In this document: piece by piece, positions 25,342 through 33,617 of the stretch | How positions within the stretch are numbered: the first letter of the stretch is position 1 | How the letters are laid out: every line of letters starts with the position of its first letter | Source of the DNA: Tepidamorphus sp. | GTDB lineage: Bacteria; Pseudomonadota; Alphaproteobacteria; Rhizobiales; Tepidamorphaceae | Reading direction: 5' to 3' | DNA: 64,000 nucleotides | Assembly: GCA_028280885.1 (NCBI GenBank) | Contig: JANQKY010000038.1 | Span: 1 to 64,000, forward strand | Notes under the pieces: model-generated | What the model saw: the letters and a program-made list of their open reading frames with translations, nothing else | What the model was told of the DNA's origin: nothing | The model's database searches: none | Position numbers and translations under genes: made by a program

Positions 25342-25959
25342 CTAACGCTTCACCAAGACGGCGACACCGGTTCCCACCAGCAATGTGCCCGCGCCGCGGT
25401 TGAGCAATCGGCGCTTCCGCGCGTCGGTGAAGAGTGCGCGCGCCTTGCTCGCCAGGAAGGCATATCCAAGCAATGCGCTTGCGAGCACGCCCAGGAAGAT
25501 CGCGATGATCAGAATCGCATCCACGACACCGATTGCGGAAAGATCGAAAAACACCGGAAGAAAGCCGAGGTGAAACAGCACCGCCTTGGGATTGCCGAGG
25601 GTTATGCCGAAACCGGCGATAAAGCTCTTCAGAAGATCGGGGCTCGCAACGCCCTGCGTCGTTTGCAGCGGATCCACCTTTGCGCGCCACAGAGAGACGC
25701 CCAGATAGATCAGATAGACGGCGCCGAGAATGCGGACGAGGAAGAAAAAATCGCCCAGCAGGTGACCGATGGCCGATAGTCCGAACAGCGCGAACAGGAT
25801 GTAGACAACATCGCCCAGAAGGATACCGGCAACGAGCGAGAGGGTTGAGGCAAAACCAAACCCGAGAGAGCGGCCGATGACCATGAAAATCGCCGGTCCG
25901 GGTATGAGCGTCCAGATGACCAGCGCCCCGATAAAGGCGAAGGCCGATTCCACTGTCAT
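25342..25959 (-). CDS. LysE/RhtB-family amino-acid exporter
   Basis: Inner-membrane exporter of 205 aa with about six spans. The N-terminal signature is FIGALVIWTLIPGPAIFMVIGRSLGFG, with the LIPGP motif, and the middle segment reads FIAGFGITLGNPKAVLFHLGFLP, both diagnostic for LysE/RhtB. ATG 25959 is preferred, with AAAGG 10 bases upstream. It is convergent with the PBP1A gene and stands alone. Substrate class: amino acids or homoserine-like metabolites, not resolvable here. Confidence 0.88.
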   Translation of the reverse strand: MTVESAFAFIGALVIWTLIPGPAIFMVIGRSLGFGFASTLSLVAGILLGDVVYILFALFGLSAIGHLLGDFFFLVRILGAVYLIYLGVSLWRAKVDPLQTTQGVASPDLLKSFIAGFGITLGNPKAVLFHLGFLPVFFDLSAIGVVDAILIIAIFLGVLASALLGYAFLASKARALFTDARKRRLLNRGAGTLLVGTGVAVLVKR

Positions 25960-26082
25960 TGCACACACCTTTCAGTCCGGTCCGCCGGCAGGGCGAACCT
26001 GTTGGTTTGCGGACGCGCCAGGACGCGCCCGCTTCGGCAAAGCTGGTGTTCCGCCGTGGGTCGGCTGCCGGGAGCGGCGCTG

Positions 26083-27324
26083 TCAGCCGCCGGCGCCGAA
26101 GGCGGTCGGCGCGGGCTCCTTGATACGGGCCGTGCCGTTGGTGACCTCCAGCACGGCGAGGCCGCGCTGGTTGGTGCCGTTCGACAGGAACCGGAAGATC
26201 CCGTCGACGCCCGAAAAGCCGTTCGGATCGGTCAGCGCGCGGTCGGTGAAGCCCTGCTGGCCGCCGATCCGGGCGAGCGCCGCCGCCAGCGTCACCGCAT
26301 CATAGGACAGCGTCGCCGTGCGTGGCGGCTCGCCGCCGTAGCGGCCCTTGTATTTGCCGACGAAAGCCTGCCAGCCGGCCGGGTCCGGGCCCGGGAAGAC
26401 GCCGGTATTGAGGCCGGCGAGCCGCCAGACGCTCGAATCGTTCCACAGGCCCGAGCCGAGAAACTGCACCCGGCGCGGATCGATCCGGGCATTGGCGAGT
26501 TCGGCGGTGATCGTCGGCAGCACGGCCGGCCCCTCGGGGATCAGCAGCGCGTCGACCTGCGGCGCCGCGCCGCCGGCGACCGGGCCAAGCTGGGCGACCG
26601 CCTGCTTGATGCCGGCCGCGCCGGACTGGTAGCGGGCGATCGTCACGACCCGCAGGCTGTGGCGGGCGACCGCCTGCTGCAGCGCCGCCTCGACGACCGA
26701 TCCATAGGCGTTCTGCGGCAACAGCGCGGCAACGGCTCGCTTGCCCTGCTGCTTGGCGTAGCCGACCATGCGGTTGACGTCGGTCTGCGGCAGGAAGCTC
26801 AGAAGATAGACGCCCTGCGAGGCGACATTGGTATCGGTCGAAAAGGCCAGCACCGGCACGCCGGCCGGCTTGGCGATCGGCGCAACGGCGGTGACCTCGG
26901 CGGCGAAAAGCGGCCCGATGATCATCCTGACGCCGCTGGCAACGGCTGCGCTGGCAGCGGCGGCGGCACCTTCCGCCGTTCCCCTGGTATCGACCGGCAC
27001 GAGCTGGATGTCGGCGGACGGTATCTCCGACAGCGCCAGTTCGGCGGCGTTCTGCAGCGCCTTGGCGGTCGTTCCGGCATTGCCGGTCGCCGTCAGCGGT
27101 AAAAGCAGGCCGATCTTGATCGATCCCGTCCCGATCGCATTGCCCGCCTGCCCGCCGGGCGCAAGGCCGGGGCCGGTCTCCAGGCCGGTGCTGCAGGAAG
27201 CGACCGCGAAGGCGGTCAGCCCGAGCGCCGCGCCTTTGATGACGCGCCCCGCGTTACGCAGCCATCCGGTGCGAAACTTAAGTCTGGTGCCGCCCGCGAC
27301 GGCCCGATTCAATAACGCAAACAC
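26083..27324 (-). CDS. LpoA-like penicillin-binding protein activator lipoprotein
   Basis: A 413-aa lipoprotein with a twin-lobed periplasmic-binding-protein fold. The lipobox is VASC (Cys44). Lobe motifs include IKIGLLLPLTATGNAGTTAKALQNA at about 70-95, MIIGPLFAAEVTAVAPIA and VPVLAFSTD. This matches the family annotated as penicillin-binding protein activator (LppC/LpoA C-terminal domain), also resembling Leu/Ile/Val-binding proteins. The N-terminal TPR half of E. coli LpoA is missing, as usual in alphaproteobacteria. It is divergent from rsmI, a common arrangement. Three MraZ-like repeats lie 123-147 bases upstream. Confidence 0.85.
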   Translation of the reverse strand: MFALLNRAVAGGTRLKFRTGWLRNAGRVIKGAALGLTAFAVASCSTGLETGPGLAPGGQAGNAIGTGSIKIGLLLPLTATGNAGTTAKALQNAAELALSEIPSADIQLVPVDTRGTAEGAAAAASAAVASGVRMIIGPLFAAEVTAVAPIAKPAGVPVLAFSTDTNVASQGVYLLSFLPQTDVNRMVGYAKQQGKRAVAALLPQNAYGSVVEAALQQAVARHSLRVVTIARYQSGAAGIKQAVAQLGPVAGGAAPQVDALLIPEGPAVLPTITAELANARIDPRRVQFLGSGLWNDSSVWRLAGLNTGVFPGPDPAGWQAFVGKYKGRYGGEPPRTATLSYDAVTLAAALARIGGQQGFTDRALTDPNGFSGVDGIFRFLSNGTNQRGLAVLEVTNGTARIKEPAPTAFGAGG

Positions 27325-27446
27325 TTTGCACTAAGCCCCTTGGACAAGACCCCCGATACGTCTCCCGCCCGTCCCGGCCCGCCGATCGTCTCGACCGTGT
27401 CCTTTCCCGCGCGGGCAGCCGCGCCGGCGATTCGGCATCGCGATGG

Positions 27447-27471
27447 TCCACGGTGGCCCACAATAGCCCAC
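27447..27471 (-). promoter_or_regulatory. MraZ-like triple repeat upstream of the PBP-activator gene
   Basis: Read on the minus strand, GTGGG (27471-27467), GTGGG (27461-27457) and GTGGA (27451-27447) repeat with an exact 10-base period. This is the layout of MraZ operators: TGGGN units separated by 5 bases, two perfect and one with a single change. They lie 123-147 bases before the lipoprotein gene. A 7-base inverted repeat, ATGGTCC/GGACCAT (27443-27449 / 27474-27480), encloses them. Function is inferred from the pattern only. Confidence 0.5.
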
Positions 27472-27485
27472 GGGGACCATGACGG

Positions 27486-27500
27486 TTAACGCTTTGCTAA
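27486..27500. promoter_or_regulatory. Imperfect CtrA-like box between the lipoprotein gene and rsmI
   Basis: TTAA (27486-27489), seven bases, CTAA (27497-27500): one mismatch to TTAA-N7-TTAA. It lies 120 bases before rsmI and next to the MraZ-like repeats. One-mismatch sites occur by chance, so this is weak on its own. Confidence 0.3.
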
Positions 27501-27619
27501 TCGTAGTGGCGAACTTGTTAAAATCAAAGCGTGTTCTGAGCGCAGGCGTGTTGATAATCGTAAAGTGCGCATCGCGGCCGGGAAAGGCCCGGACTTAACG
27601 AAAGGATCGGCGGCAGGAG

Positions 27620-28564
27620 ATGACGGATCGCGGCGCCAGCAACACCACGGACGCATCGGTCGCGATGTCCGCGATCGCCGCCGCCATCCGCGATGCGCCG
27701 CGTGATCCGCCCGGCCTCTATGTGGTCGCGACACCGATCGGCAATCTCGCCGATATCGGCCTGCGGGCGCTGCGGATCCTCGCCCGCGCCGACCTGATCG
27801 CCTGCGAGGACACGCGGGTGACCCGCAAGCTGATGGAGCGCTACGGGCTGAAAACGCGGCTCCTGTCCTACCATGAGCATAACGAGGCGGCCCGGCGGCC
27901 CGACCTGATCGCCCGCCTTCAGGCCGGCGAGACGATTGCGCTGGTGACGGATGCCGGCACGCCTCTCGTCTCCGATCCGGGGTTCCGGCTTGTCGCGGCG
28001 GCAAGCGAGGCGGGCCTGCCGGTCTATCCGGTGCCGGGTCCCTCGGCGCTGCTCGCCGGGCTTGTTGCGTCGGGTCTGCCGGCCGAGCGGTTCTGGTTCG
28101 AGGGCTTCCTGCCGGCCAAATCCGGGGCCCGGCGGACGCGAATCGCCGAATTGCACGGGATCGAGGGCACGCTCGTTCTCTACGAATCGCCGCACCGGAT
28201 CGCCGCGACGCTCGCCGACCTCGCCGACGGGCTGGGGCCGAGACAGGCCGTGCTGGCGCGCGAACTGACCAAGCGGTTCGAGACCGTCACGCGCGGATCG
28301 CTTTCAGACCTCGCCACAGACCTTGCGGCGAACGGCCCGCCGAAGGGCGAGATCGTGCTCGTCATCGGCCCGCCCGAGGCGGAGACACCGGATGTTGAGA
28401 CCGGCGACCTCGATGAGCGGCTCGCAACGCTCGTCGCCGAGCATGGCGTCAAGCGCGCCGCGGCGCAGCTTGCCGCGGAGACCGGCCTGAAACGCAAGCA
28501 GCTTTACCAGCGCGCCCTTGAACTCGACAGGTCAAAACCGCGCGACGACGGCGAGGCCCCGTGA
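27620..28564 (+). CDS. rsmI: 16S rRNA (cytidine1402-2'-O)-methyltransferase RsmI
   Basis: SAM-dependent methyltransferase that modifies C1402 of 16S rRNA. The 314 aa contain the tetrapyrrole-methylase fold with the RsmI motifs GLYVVATPIGNLADIGLRAL near 33, ACEDTRVTRKL, SYHEHNE, VTDAGTPLVSDPG, PVPGPSALL and LYESPHRI. An N-terminal tail of about 30 residues before the fold suggests the start may be ATG 27665 instead, since the first ATG has GGAG immediately adjacent. yraN starts 13 bases after the stop. Confidence 0.95.
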   Translation: MTDRGASNTTDASVAMSAIAAAIRDAPRDPPGLYVVATPIGNLADIGLRALRILARADLIACEDTRVTRKLMERYGLKTRLLSYHEHNEAARRPDLIARLQAGETIALVTDAGTPLVSDPGFRLVAAASEAGLPVYPVPGPSALLAGLVASGLPAERFWFEGFLPAKSGARRTRIAELHGIEGTLVLYESPHRIAATLADLADGLGPRQAVLARELTKRFETVTRGSLSDLATDLAANGPPKGEIVLVIGPPEAETPDVETGDLDERLATLVAEHGVKRAAAQLAAETGLKRKQLYQRALELDRSKPRDDGEAP

Positions 28565-28577
28565 CCGACGAACCGTC

Positions 28578-28961
28578 ATGACCGCCGAGCCGCCAGCGAA
28601 AGGCAGGCGCAGGCGGGCCGAACGGGCCGGGCGTCTCGTCGAGGACCTGACGCTGCTGCTCTATCTGTGCCTCGGCTTCCGCCCGCTTGCCCGCCGGCTG
28701 CGCACACCGGTCGGCGAAATCGACCTGCTGGTCCGGCGGCGCCGCCTTGTCGTCGCCGTCGAGGTGAAATACCGGGCAAGCCGGGACATCGCCGCCTGGA
28801 GCATCACGGCGCGAAACCGCCGCCGGATCGTCGATGCGACGCGCTGGTGGCTTGCCTCCGAGGCGGCGGGAACGGATTACGCGATCCGCTTCGACGCGGT
28901 GCTCTGGGCGCCGTGGTCGCGTCCGCGCCGGATCGTCGGCGCGTTCGAGGCGGATGAGTAG
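28578..28961 (+). CDS. yraN: YraN family protein (UPF0102)
   Basis: A 127-aa protein of the restriction-endonuclease-like fold, conserved next to rsmI in many bacteria. It shows the family pattern RRLRTPVGEIDLLVRRRRLVVAVEVKYR, with the E..D and EVK positions that resemble a nuclease active site. No activity is firmly assigned. ATG 28578 starts just after the rsmI stop, giving a tight operon; an in-frame upstream extension falls inside rsmI. Confidence 0.9.
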   Translation: MTAEPPAKGRRRRAERAGRLVEDLTLLLYLCLGFRPLARRLRTPVGEIDLLVRRRRLVVAVEVKYRASRDIAAWSITARNRRRIVDATRWWLASEAAGTDYAIRFDAVLWAPWSRPRRIVGAFEADE

Positions 28962-29089
28962 CGGGCGAGGATGCCGCTTGCGGTCACCCCGTCTTTTCGC
29001 CGATACAGGGCCGGTCCATTCGCCGATGAACGGATGGGTTCAGAAAATGGAGCGGTTCCCTTAGGACGCCGCGCGGGCAGGAGACGAAC

Positions 29090-30034
29090 ATGGCGCTGAA
29101 CGTCGCGGTCCAGATGGACCCGATCGCGGAGATCTCGATCAAGGGCGACACCACCTTCGCCCTGCTGCTGGAAGCCCAGGCGCGCGGTCATGCGCTGTCC
29201 TATTACGAGCCCGACACGATGGCGATGCGCGACGGCGCGCTCACCGCCTCGGTCGCGCCGCTCGGCGTGCGTGATGTCGAGGGTGACCATTTCACGCTCG
29301 GCGCGTTCGAGCGGCGGTCGCTGCGCGACTTCGATGTCATCCACATGCGTCAGAACCCGCCCTTCGACATGCACTACATCACCGCGACGCATCTGCTCGA
29401 GCACATCCATCCCGACACGCTCGTGGTCAACGATCCCGTCGAGGTCCGCAACGCGCCGGAGAAGATCTTCGTGCTCGGCTTCGGCGACCTGATGCCGCCG
29501 ACGCTGATCACCCGCGACCGCGCCGAGATCGAAAGGTTCCGGGCCGATTACGGCGATATCGTCATGAAGCCGCTCTATGGCTATGGCGGCGGCGCGGTGT
29601 TCCGGCTGACCCGCGACGACCTCAATTTCGGATCGCTCTACGACGTCTTCGCCACGGATTTCCGCGAGCCCTGGATGATCCAGCAGTTTTTGCCGGAGGT
29701 CTCCGAGGGCGACAAGCGCATCCTGCTCGTCGACGGCGAATTCGCCGGCGCCGTCAACCGGGTGCCGAAGGCGGGCGACCTGCGCTCCAACATGGTGCGC
29801 GGCGGCGCGGCGAAGGCGACGGAACTGACCGATCGCGAACAGGAGATCTGCGCGCGGCTCGGCCCGGCGCTGAAAGAACGCGGCCTGATCCTGGTCGGCA
29901 TCGACGTCATCGGCGGCAACCTGACCGAGATCAACGTCACCTCGCCGACCGGCATCAGGGCGGTGCAGGCGCTCGGCGGCCCGAACGCGGCCGGCATGGT
30001 CTGGGATTCGATCGAGGACAGGCGCTCGGCGTGA
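29090..30034 (+). CDS. gshB: Glutathione synthetase
   Basis: ATP-grasp enzyme joining gamma-glutamylcysteine and glycine. The 314-aa product has the N-terminal domain beginning [27 protein letters not shown], the [13 protein letters not shown] motif, the ATP-grasp core ([15 protein letters not shown]) and the C-terminal [19 protein letters not shown], all diagnostic. GCAGGAG precedes ATG 29090. It follows yraN after 128 bases, the usual rhizobial order. Downstream, an accessory block replaces the expected direct link to comM. Confidence 0.96.
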   Translation: MALNVAVQMDPIAEISIKGDTTFALLLEAQARGHALSYYEPDTMAMRDGALTASVAPLGVRDVEGDHFTLGAFERRSLRDFDVIHMRQNPPFDMHYITATHLLEHIHPDTLVVNDPVEVRNAPEKIFVLGFGDLMPPTLITRDRAEIERFRADYGDIVMKPLYGYGGGAVFRLTRDDLNFGSLYDVFATDFREPWMIQQFLPEVSEGDKRILLVDGEFAGAVNRVPKAGDLRSNMVRGGAAKATELTDREQEICARLGPALKERGLILVGIDVIGGNLTEINVTSPTGIRAVQALGGPNAAGMVWDSIEDRRSA

Positions 30035-30112
30035 CGGTCCGGTCCTGCCCTCGCTTGACACGATCGCGCATAACGCTACGTCATTGCCCATTGCGATCGG
30101 GAGCAGCGAACC

Positions 30113-30601
30113 ATGCGAAACATCGTCACCGCCTGCGTTCTTGGCAGCGCGTTCACCCTGGCAGCGGCAAGCGACGCGGTATCGAAGGCGGAATACATGT
30201 CGATCAGCATTCTCGATATGGTGCCGTTGACCGATGAGGCGACCAGATCCTTTTCGTTTACCCAGGCTGGCGCTACTGTGAGTGCAGACGGCTGCTTCGC
30301 CACGAGTTTAGATCTGCCGAACGGCGCGGTGCTCAAGAATATCAAAGCATACTATAAGTTGAATCCTTCGAGAAAAATAGACTTAACCTTTCTAGTCAGG
30401 CAGGAATACGGCTCGTCGGGCAGCAGTGGAACCGGAACCGCCCTCGATAACGATTCCGGTAATGTAGAAGTCAAGACGATTCGTCTTGGAAACCATGTCA
30501 TCGACAACAAGAAGTACTCCTATTCGATAGGGGTCTGTATCGAAAACGGCGACGGTTTCCTCTTCCCCGCCCGGCTGAAATACAAATTACCGAAAAAATA
30601 G
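30113..30601 (+). CDS. Small secreted protein, paralog 1 of a three-member family
   Basis: A 162-aa protein with a signal peptide (1-19, cut near AAASDA). The mature part has two cysteines, Cys61 in DGCFATSLDLPNG and Cys142 in IGVCIENG, and ends with ARLKYKLPKK. The same frame of motifs (C..x..LP.G..K/R.I/V.L, then a C-terminal Cys-x(12)-G(H/A).K(F/Y)) is found in two further proteins at 31652-32191 and 32474-33025. This copy is the most divergent and most AT-rich. The two cysteines probably pair in the periplasm. No known family is recognised. Confidence 0.7.
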   Translation: MRNIVTACVLGSAFTLAAASDAVSKAEYMSISILDMVPLTDEATRSFSFTQAGATVSADGCFATSLDLPNGAVLKNIKAYYKLNPSRKIDLTFLVRQEYGSSGSSGTGTALDNDSGNVEVKTIRLGNHVIDNKKYSYSIGVCIENGDGFLFPARLKYKLPKK

Positions 30602-30788
30602 ACCCGACTGCGGTCCGGGGCCGAAACCGCCAGGGCCGCGCACCGGAAACGTCAGGATCATATCCTGCTGACCCGGGCCGGACATTGCCGGTCTCGCCGC
30701 CAGTGGACGGGCAGGTCGGGGTATGCCACTGTCTGGCCTGTTGTTTTAGACTTTCAGCCGGATTCGACTGTTCTCGGGAGGCGGACCA

Positions 30789-31376
30789 GTGTCATCGGAC
30801 AATCAGTTGCCAACACAGGCGGAGATCGCGGAAAAGACCCGCGAGGCGATCCGCAACCATCGCACCCTGTTTCTCATCCAGGGCATCATCATGATCATCC
30901 TCGGCCTCGTCGCCGTGGCGATCCCGCAGGTCGCCACGATCGGTGTCGAGCTGGTGGTCGGCTGGCTGTTCGTCATCGGCGGCATCGTCCGGCTGGTCGC
31001 GACCTTCCAGTCGCGCGGCGCGCCGGGCTTCTGGTGGTCGGTGCTCACCGCGATCCTGGCGATCGTGGTCGGCGTCATCCTGCTCGCCAATCCGGTCGCC
31101 GGCGTCCTGACGCTGACGATGGTGCTGATCGCGATGTTCGTCATCGAGGGCATCTTCCAGATCATCGCCGGCTTCGAATACCGAAAGGCGGAGGCGGGAA
31201 GCTGGTTCTGGCTGATCCTGTCGGGCGTCGTCGACCTTGTCCTCGCGGTGCTGATCATCGCCGGCTGGCCCGGCACCGCCGCCTGGGCGATCGGCCTGCT
31301 CGTCGGCATCAACCTCTTGTTCGCCGGCATCGCCCTGACCATGACGGCGATCGCCGCCAAATCCATGCCGGACTGA
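30789..31376 (+). CDS. hdeD: HdeD-family membrane protein
   Basis: A 195-aa integral membrane protein with six predicted helices, matching the HdeD family (DUF308), which in E. coli contributes to acid resistance at high cell density. The repeated pattern LGLVAVAIPQVATIGVELVVGW, then the paired GWLFVIGGIVRLV and IEGIFQIIAGF motifs, is typical. A GTG start at 30789 is supported by GGGAGG upstream. It lies between paralogs 1 and 2 of the secreted protein family, all on the same strand. Its link to them is suggestive only. Confidence 0.85.
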   Translation: MSSDNQLPTQAEIAEKTREAIRNHRTLFLIQGIIMIILGLVAVAIPQVATIGVELVVGWLFVIGGIVRLVATFQSRGAPGFWWSVLTAILAIVVGVILLANPVAGVLTLTMVLIAMFVIEGIFQIIAGFEYRKAEAGSWFWLILSGVVDLVLAVLIIAGWPGTAAWAIGLLVGINLLFAGIALTMTAIAAKSMPD

Positions 31377-31517
31377 CGGCTGCAACGGCCCTGACCCTCG
31401 CGGATGCGGCCCTGGCCGCGGCTCTTCGAATACGGGGCCGCGGACGGGCCTCGGTCGGCGGATCAAAGCCGCCGCGACCCGGGCCGTGTCCCGATGGTCG
31501 GCGGGGCGTTCGCGGCC

Positions 31518-31560
31518 ATGGCGTGGATCCGGACGGTTCGACCCGAACCGTCAACGCCAT
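31518..31560 (+). terminator. Two-tier hairpin after hdeD, possible terminator
   Basis: GACGGTTCG (31532-31540) and CGAACCGTC (31544-31552) form a perfect 9-base stem with a 3-base loop. An outer pair, ATGGCGT (31518-31524) and ACGCCAT (31554-31560), extends it across a small asymmetric bulge. AT-rich DNA (CAATTTCTAAATG) follows. It lies 142 bases past hdeD and 92 before the next start, so it could terminate hdeD or act in the 5' leader of paralog 2. Confidence 0.5.
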
Positions 31561-31651
31561 CAATTTCTAAATGACAATGATATTTTTATCTGGCTAAATT
31601 GTCTTATGGCCAGCTTGGCCACAAGAAACCAAAACCATGTTGGAGACTTTT

Positions 31652-32191
31652 ATGGACAGGGCAAATATGAGTACCGCATTGAAATATGCCGCCGGAATGG
31701 CATTGGCCTGCACCCTTGCCACGGCTGCCAACGCCAACCCCCACTATGACAGCGTCAATCCCGTCGACTTCCTCCCGGACTTCTTCGTGAGCTCGAATGG
31801 TGCGGACAGTTCGGCCGAGCGTGGCCGCTGCGTTGCCAACGGCATCAACCTGCCGCACGGCGCACGGACGAAGCACGTCAAGCTGTCGTTCATCGACGAG
31901 GAAGGCGGTCCGCTTTCCGCGTCCGCGGCTGAGCCCGAGGATCTATACATCGACGTCGTGGTCGAGAAACGCAGCCTGGATGGGAAGTCAATACGACTGC
32001 TGCTCCAGGAGCGCATCGTCCTCCACGAGGCCCAGCAGGAGATTCTCGTCGAGAAGCACAAGCTGCCGCTCGAAACCAAGATCAAGAACCGGACCAATAT
32101 CTATACGATGTATCTGTGCTCCAATTTCGCACCGGCCAACTACGTCCTGTATGGCGGCCACATCAAATACAAAATGCCGGACCCCGAATAA
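31652..32191 (+). CDS. Small secreted protein, paralog 2
   Basis: A 179-aa protein with a signal peptide (about 1-28, ending ATAANA) and a mature start NPHYDSVNPVDFLP shared with paralog 3. Mature cysteines are Cys60 (GRCVANGINLPHGARTKHV) and Cys156 (MYLCSNFAP), and the C-terminus is GGHIKYKMPDPE. A middle segment, VVVEKRSLDGKSIRLLLQERIV, aligns with paralog 3. TTGGAG is 7 bases before ATG 31652; two other ATGs (31637, 31667) are in frame. The predicted mature domain is rich in beta-prone residues. No family is recognised. Confidence 0.75.
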   Translation: MDRANMSTALKYAAGMALACTLATAANANPHYDSVNPVDFLPDFFVSSNGADSSAERGRCVANGINLPHGARTKHVKLSFIDEEGGPLSASAAEPEDLYIDVVVEKRSLDGKSIRLLLQERIVLHEAQQEILVEKHKLPLETKIKNRTNIYTMYLCSNFAPANYVLYGGHIKYKMPDPE

Positions 32192-32473
32192 TACCCGGAT
32201 AATATCAAGGCGTTTATGGCACCGGCCCTGGTCGAGCCGGTGTCGAAAAGGGTTCGTGAAAGCCGTTTCAGCGAGACAGTATCCATCGATCCGATTAGAT
32301 CGGCGTCATCCGCCCCCGTTTCAGAGACAATCGTTTCGGGGATGATTGATCGACAGGCCCGGGTCGGGTCGCCGGTCCGCAGATTGTGACGATTTCATCT
32401 TGAGCCGGCCTGATTCGCGAACCGTTCAGTTGGCTGCATCTTTGACCTGGCATTTTCTGTTTTGGAGATTTCC

Positions 32474-33025
32474 ATGTCTTTTTCCTTCTCGCCTGCCTTG
32501 ATTCACAGGGCATCGCAATTCGCCATCGGCGCGATGGTCGCCGGTATGATCGCGACGGTGTCAGCCGCCCCGGCGAGTGCCGATCCGCACTACTACAGCA
32601 TCAATCCATCCGACTTCCTCCCCTTGGAGGGTCTTATCGAACAAGGTCTGGGCGCCTGCGCCGTGATGCCCATTCATCTGCCGCATGGGTCCACGACCCG
32701 GCATATCAGCCTGACGGCCGAGGAGCCGGATATCCGCGACCAGAACATCCCCTCCAGCACGTCCGAAGAGGGTGACATTCTGGTCGACGTGATCTTCGAA
32801 CGCAGGGGGATCGACGGCAAGTCGATCATTCTGCCGCTCGAGGAGCGGATCGTCATCGGACAGTTCATCCCGCGCGGAAAGACCACGCGGTACAAGTTCC
32901 CCCTTGAGACGAAGATCAACAACCGGGCGAACACCTATGCGCTCTTCCTGTGTTCGAATCTCCGGGAAGCGGCTCTGTACTTCAATGGCGGACACCTGAA
33001 ATTCGATCCGCCGGCCGCCGAGTAG
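32474..33025 (+). CDS. Small secreted protein, paralog 3
   Basis: A 183-aa protein with a signal peptide (about 1-40, ending PASA). The mature N-terminus, DPHYYSINPSDFLP, is nearly the same as in paralog 2. Cysteines are Cys62 (LGACAVMPIHLPHGSTTRHI) and Cys160 (FLCSNLRE); the end is GGHLKFDPPAAE. The central DVIFERRGIDGKSIILPLEERIV aligns with paralog 2. The ribosome site TTTTGGAGATTTCC before ATG 32474 also resembles that of paralog 2, showing the duplication included the leader. A strong hairpin follows at 33049-33080. Confidence 0.75.
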   Translation: MSFSFSPALIHRASQFAIGAMVAGMIATVSAAPASADPHYYSINPSDFLPLEGLIEQGLGACAVMPIHLPHGSTTRHISLTAEEPDIRDQNIPSSTSEEGDILVDVIFERRGIDGKSIILPLEERIVIGQFIPRGKTTRYKFPLETKINNRANTYALFLCSNLREAALYFNGGHLKFDPPAAE

Positions 33026-33048
33026 CGCCGGTTCCCTCGAAAGCTGTG

Positions 33049-33080
33049 CCGGGGAGCGGTCTGTCCCCTCCGCTCCCCGG
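33049..33080 (+). terminator. Hairpin after paralog 3
   Basis: CCGGGGAGCGG (33049-33059) and CCGCTCCCCGG (33070-33080) form an 11-base perfect stem with a 10-base loop, 24 bases past the stop codon. No T-run follows, so it may be a terminator with a weak tail or an mRNA-stabilising hairpin. Confidence 0.55.
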
Positions 33081-33238
33081 TGCCGTTGTCGGGAACGCTT
33101 TGGGGTGCGGGATCGTATTGCCTCCGCCGTCGGAACCGTTAGATTGGCCGCCGTGAAGGGACCTCGATCGACCGGGTTCGGTCGGTTCGTCCCCAGTCCG
33201 ATCGCGCGGGATTTCGCGCCCGACAGACAGGAGAAGGT

Positions 33239-33463
33239 ATGTCCGACTCAAACGACAAGAGCCTGGAGAGCGAACTGGCCGAGACGCGGGGCGCCCTCGA
33301 CGTTCTGTTCACCCTGCGCGAGGAGTTTGCCCAATGGGTCGAGGAAGCCCAGGACGAGATGCGCAAGGAAGAACTCGAGAACGTCCTCGGTCACGTCGAA
33401 TCGATCGAACTGGAGTTCAAGCACCGGTTCGACGACCTCGAGAAGCAGGTTAAGGGCGGATAA
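33239..33463 (+). CDS. Small acidic coiled-coil protein
   Basis: A 74-aa cytoplasmic protein, mostly helical and rich in Glu, Leu and Asp, with heptad-like spacing from about residue 8 to 70 (ESELAETRGALDVLFTLRE, then ENVLGHVESIELEFKHRFDDLE). AGGAGAAGGT precedes ATG 33239. It lies between the secreted-protein block and comM and has no recognised family. It could be a dimerising adaptor, but nothing shows a partner. Confidence 0.65.
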   Translation: MSDSNDKSLESELAETRGALDVLFTLREEFAQWVEEAQDEMRKEELENVLGHVESIELEFKHRFDDLEKQVKGG

Positions 33464-33617
33464 TCCTCCCGGAACGGCGGTTTCACTGCCCGAAGCCCTG
33501 ATGTTCCTATATTGTTCTTGACTCTGCGCGCGGCACCTGTACCCTGCCTTCCGCAGCGACCGCCGAGCCGGCACGAGACCGAGCGGGCCCGGATCGGTTG
33601 GCGTGAAGGGGGTGGAC

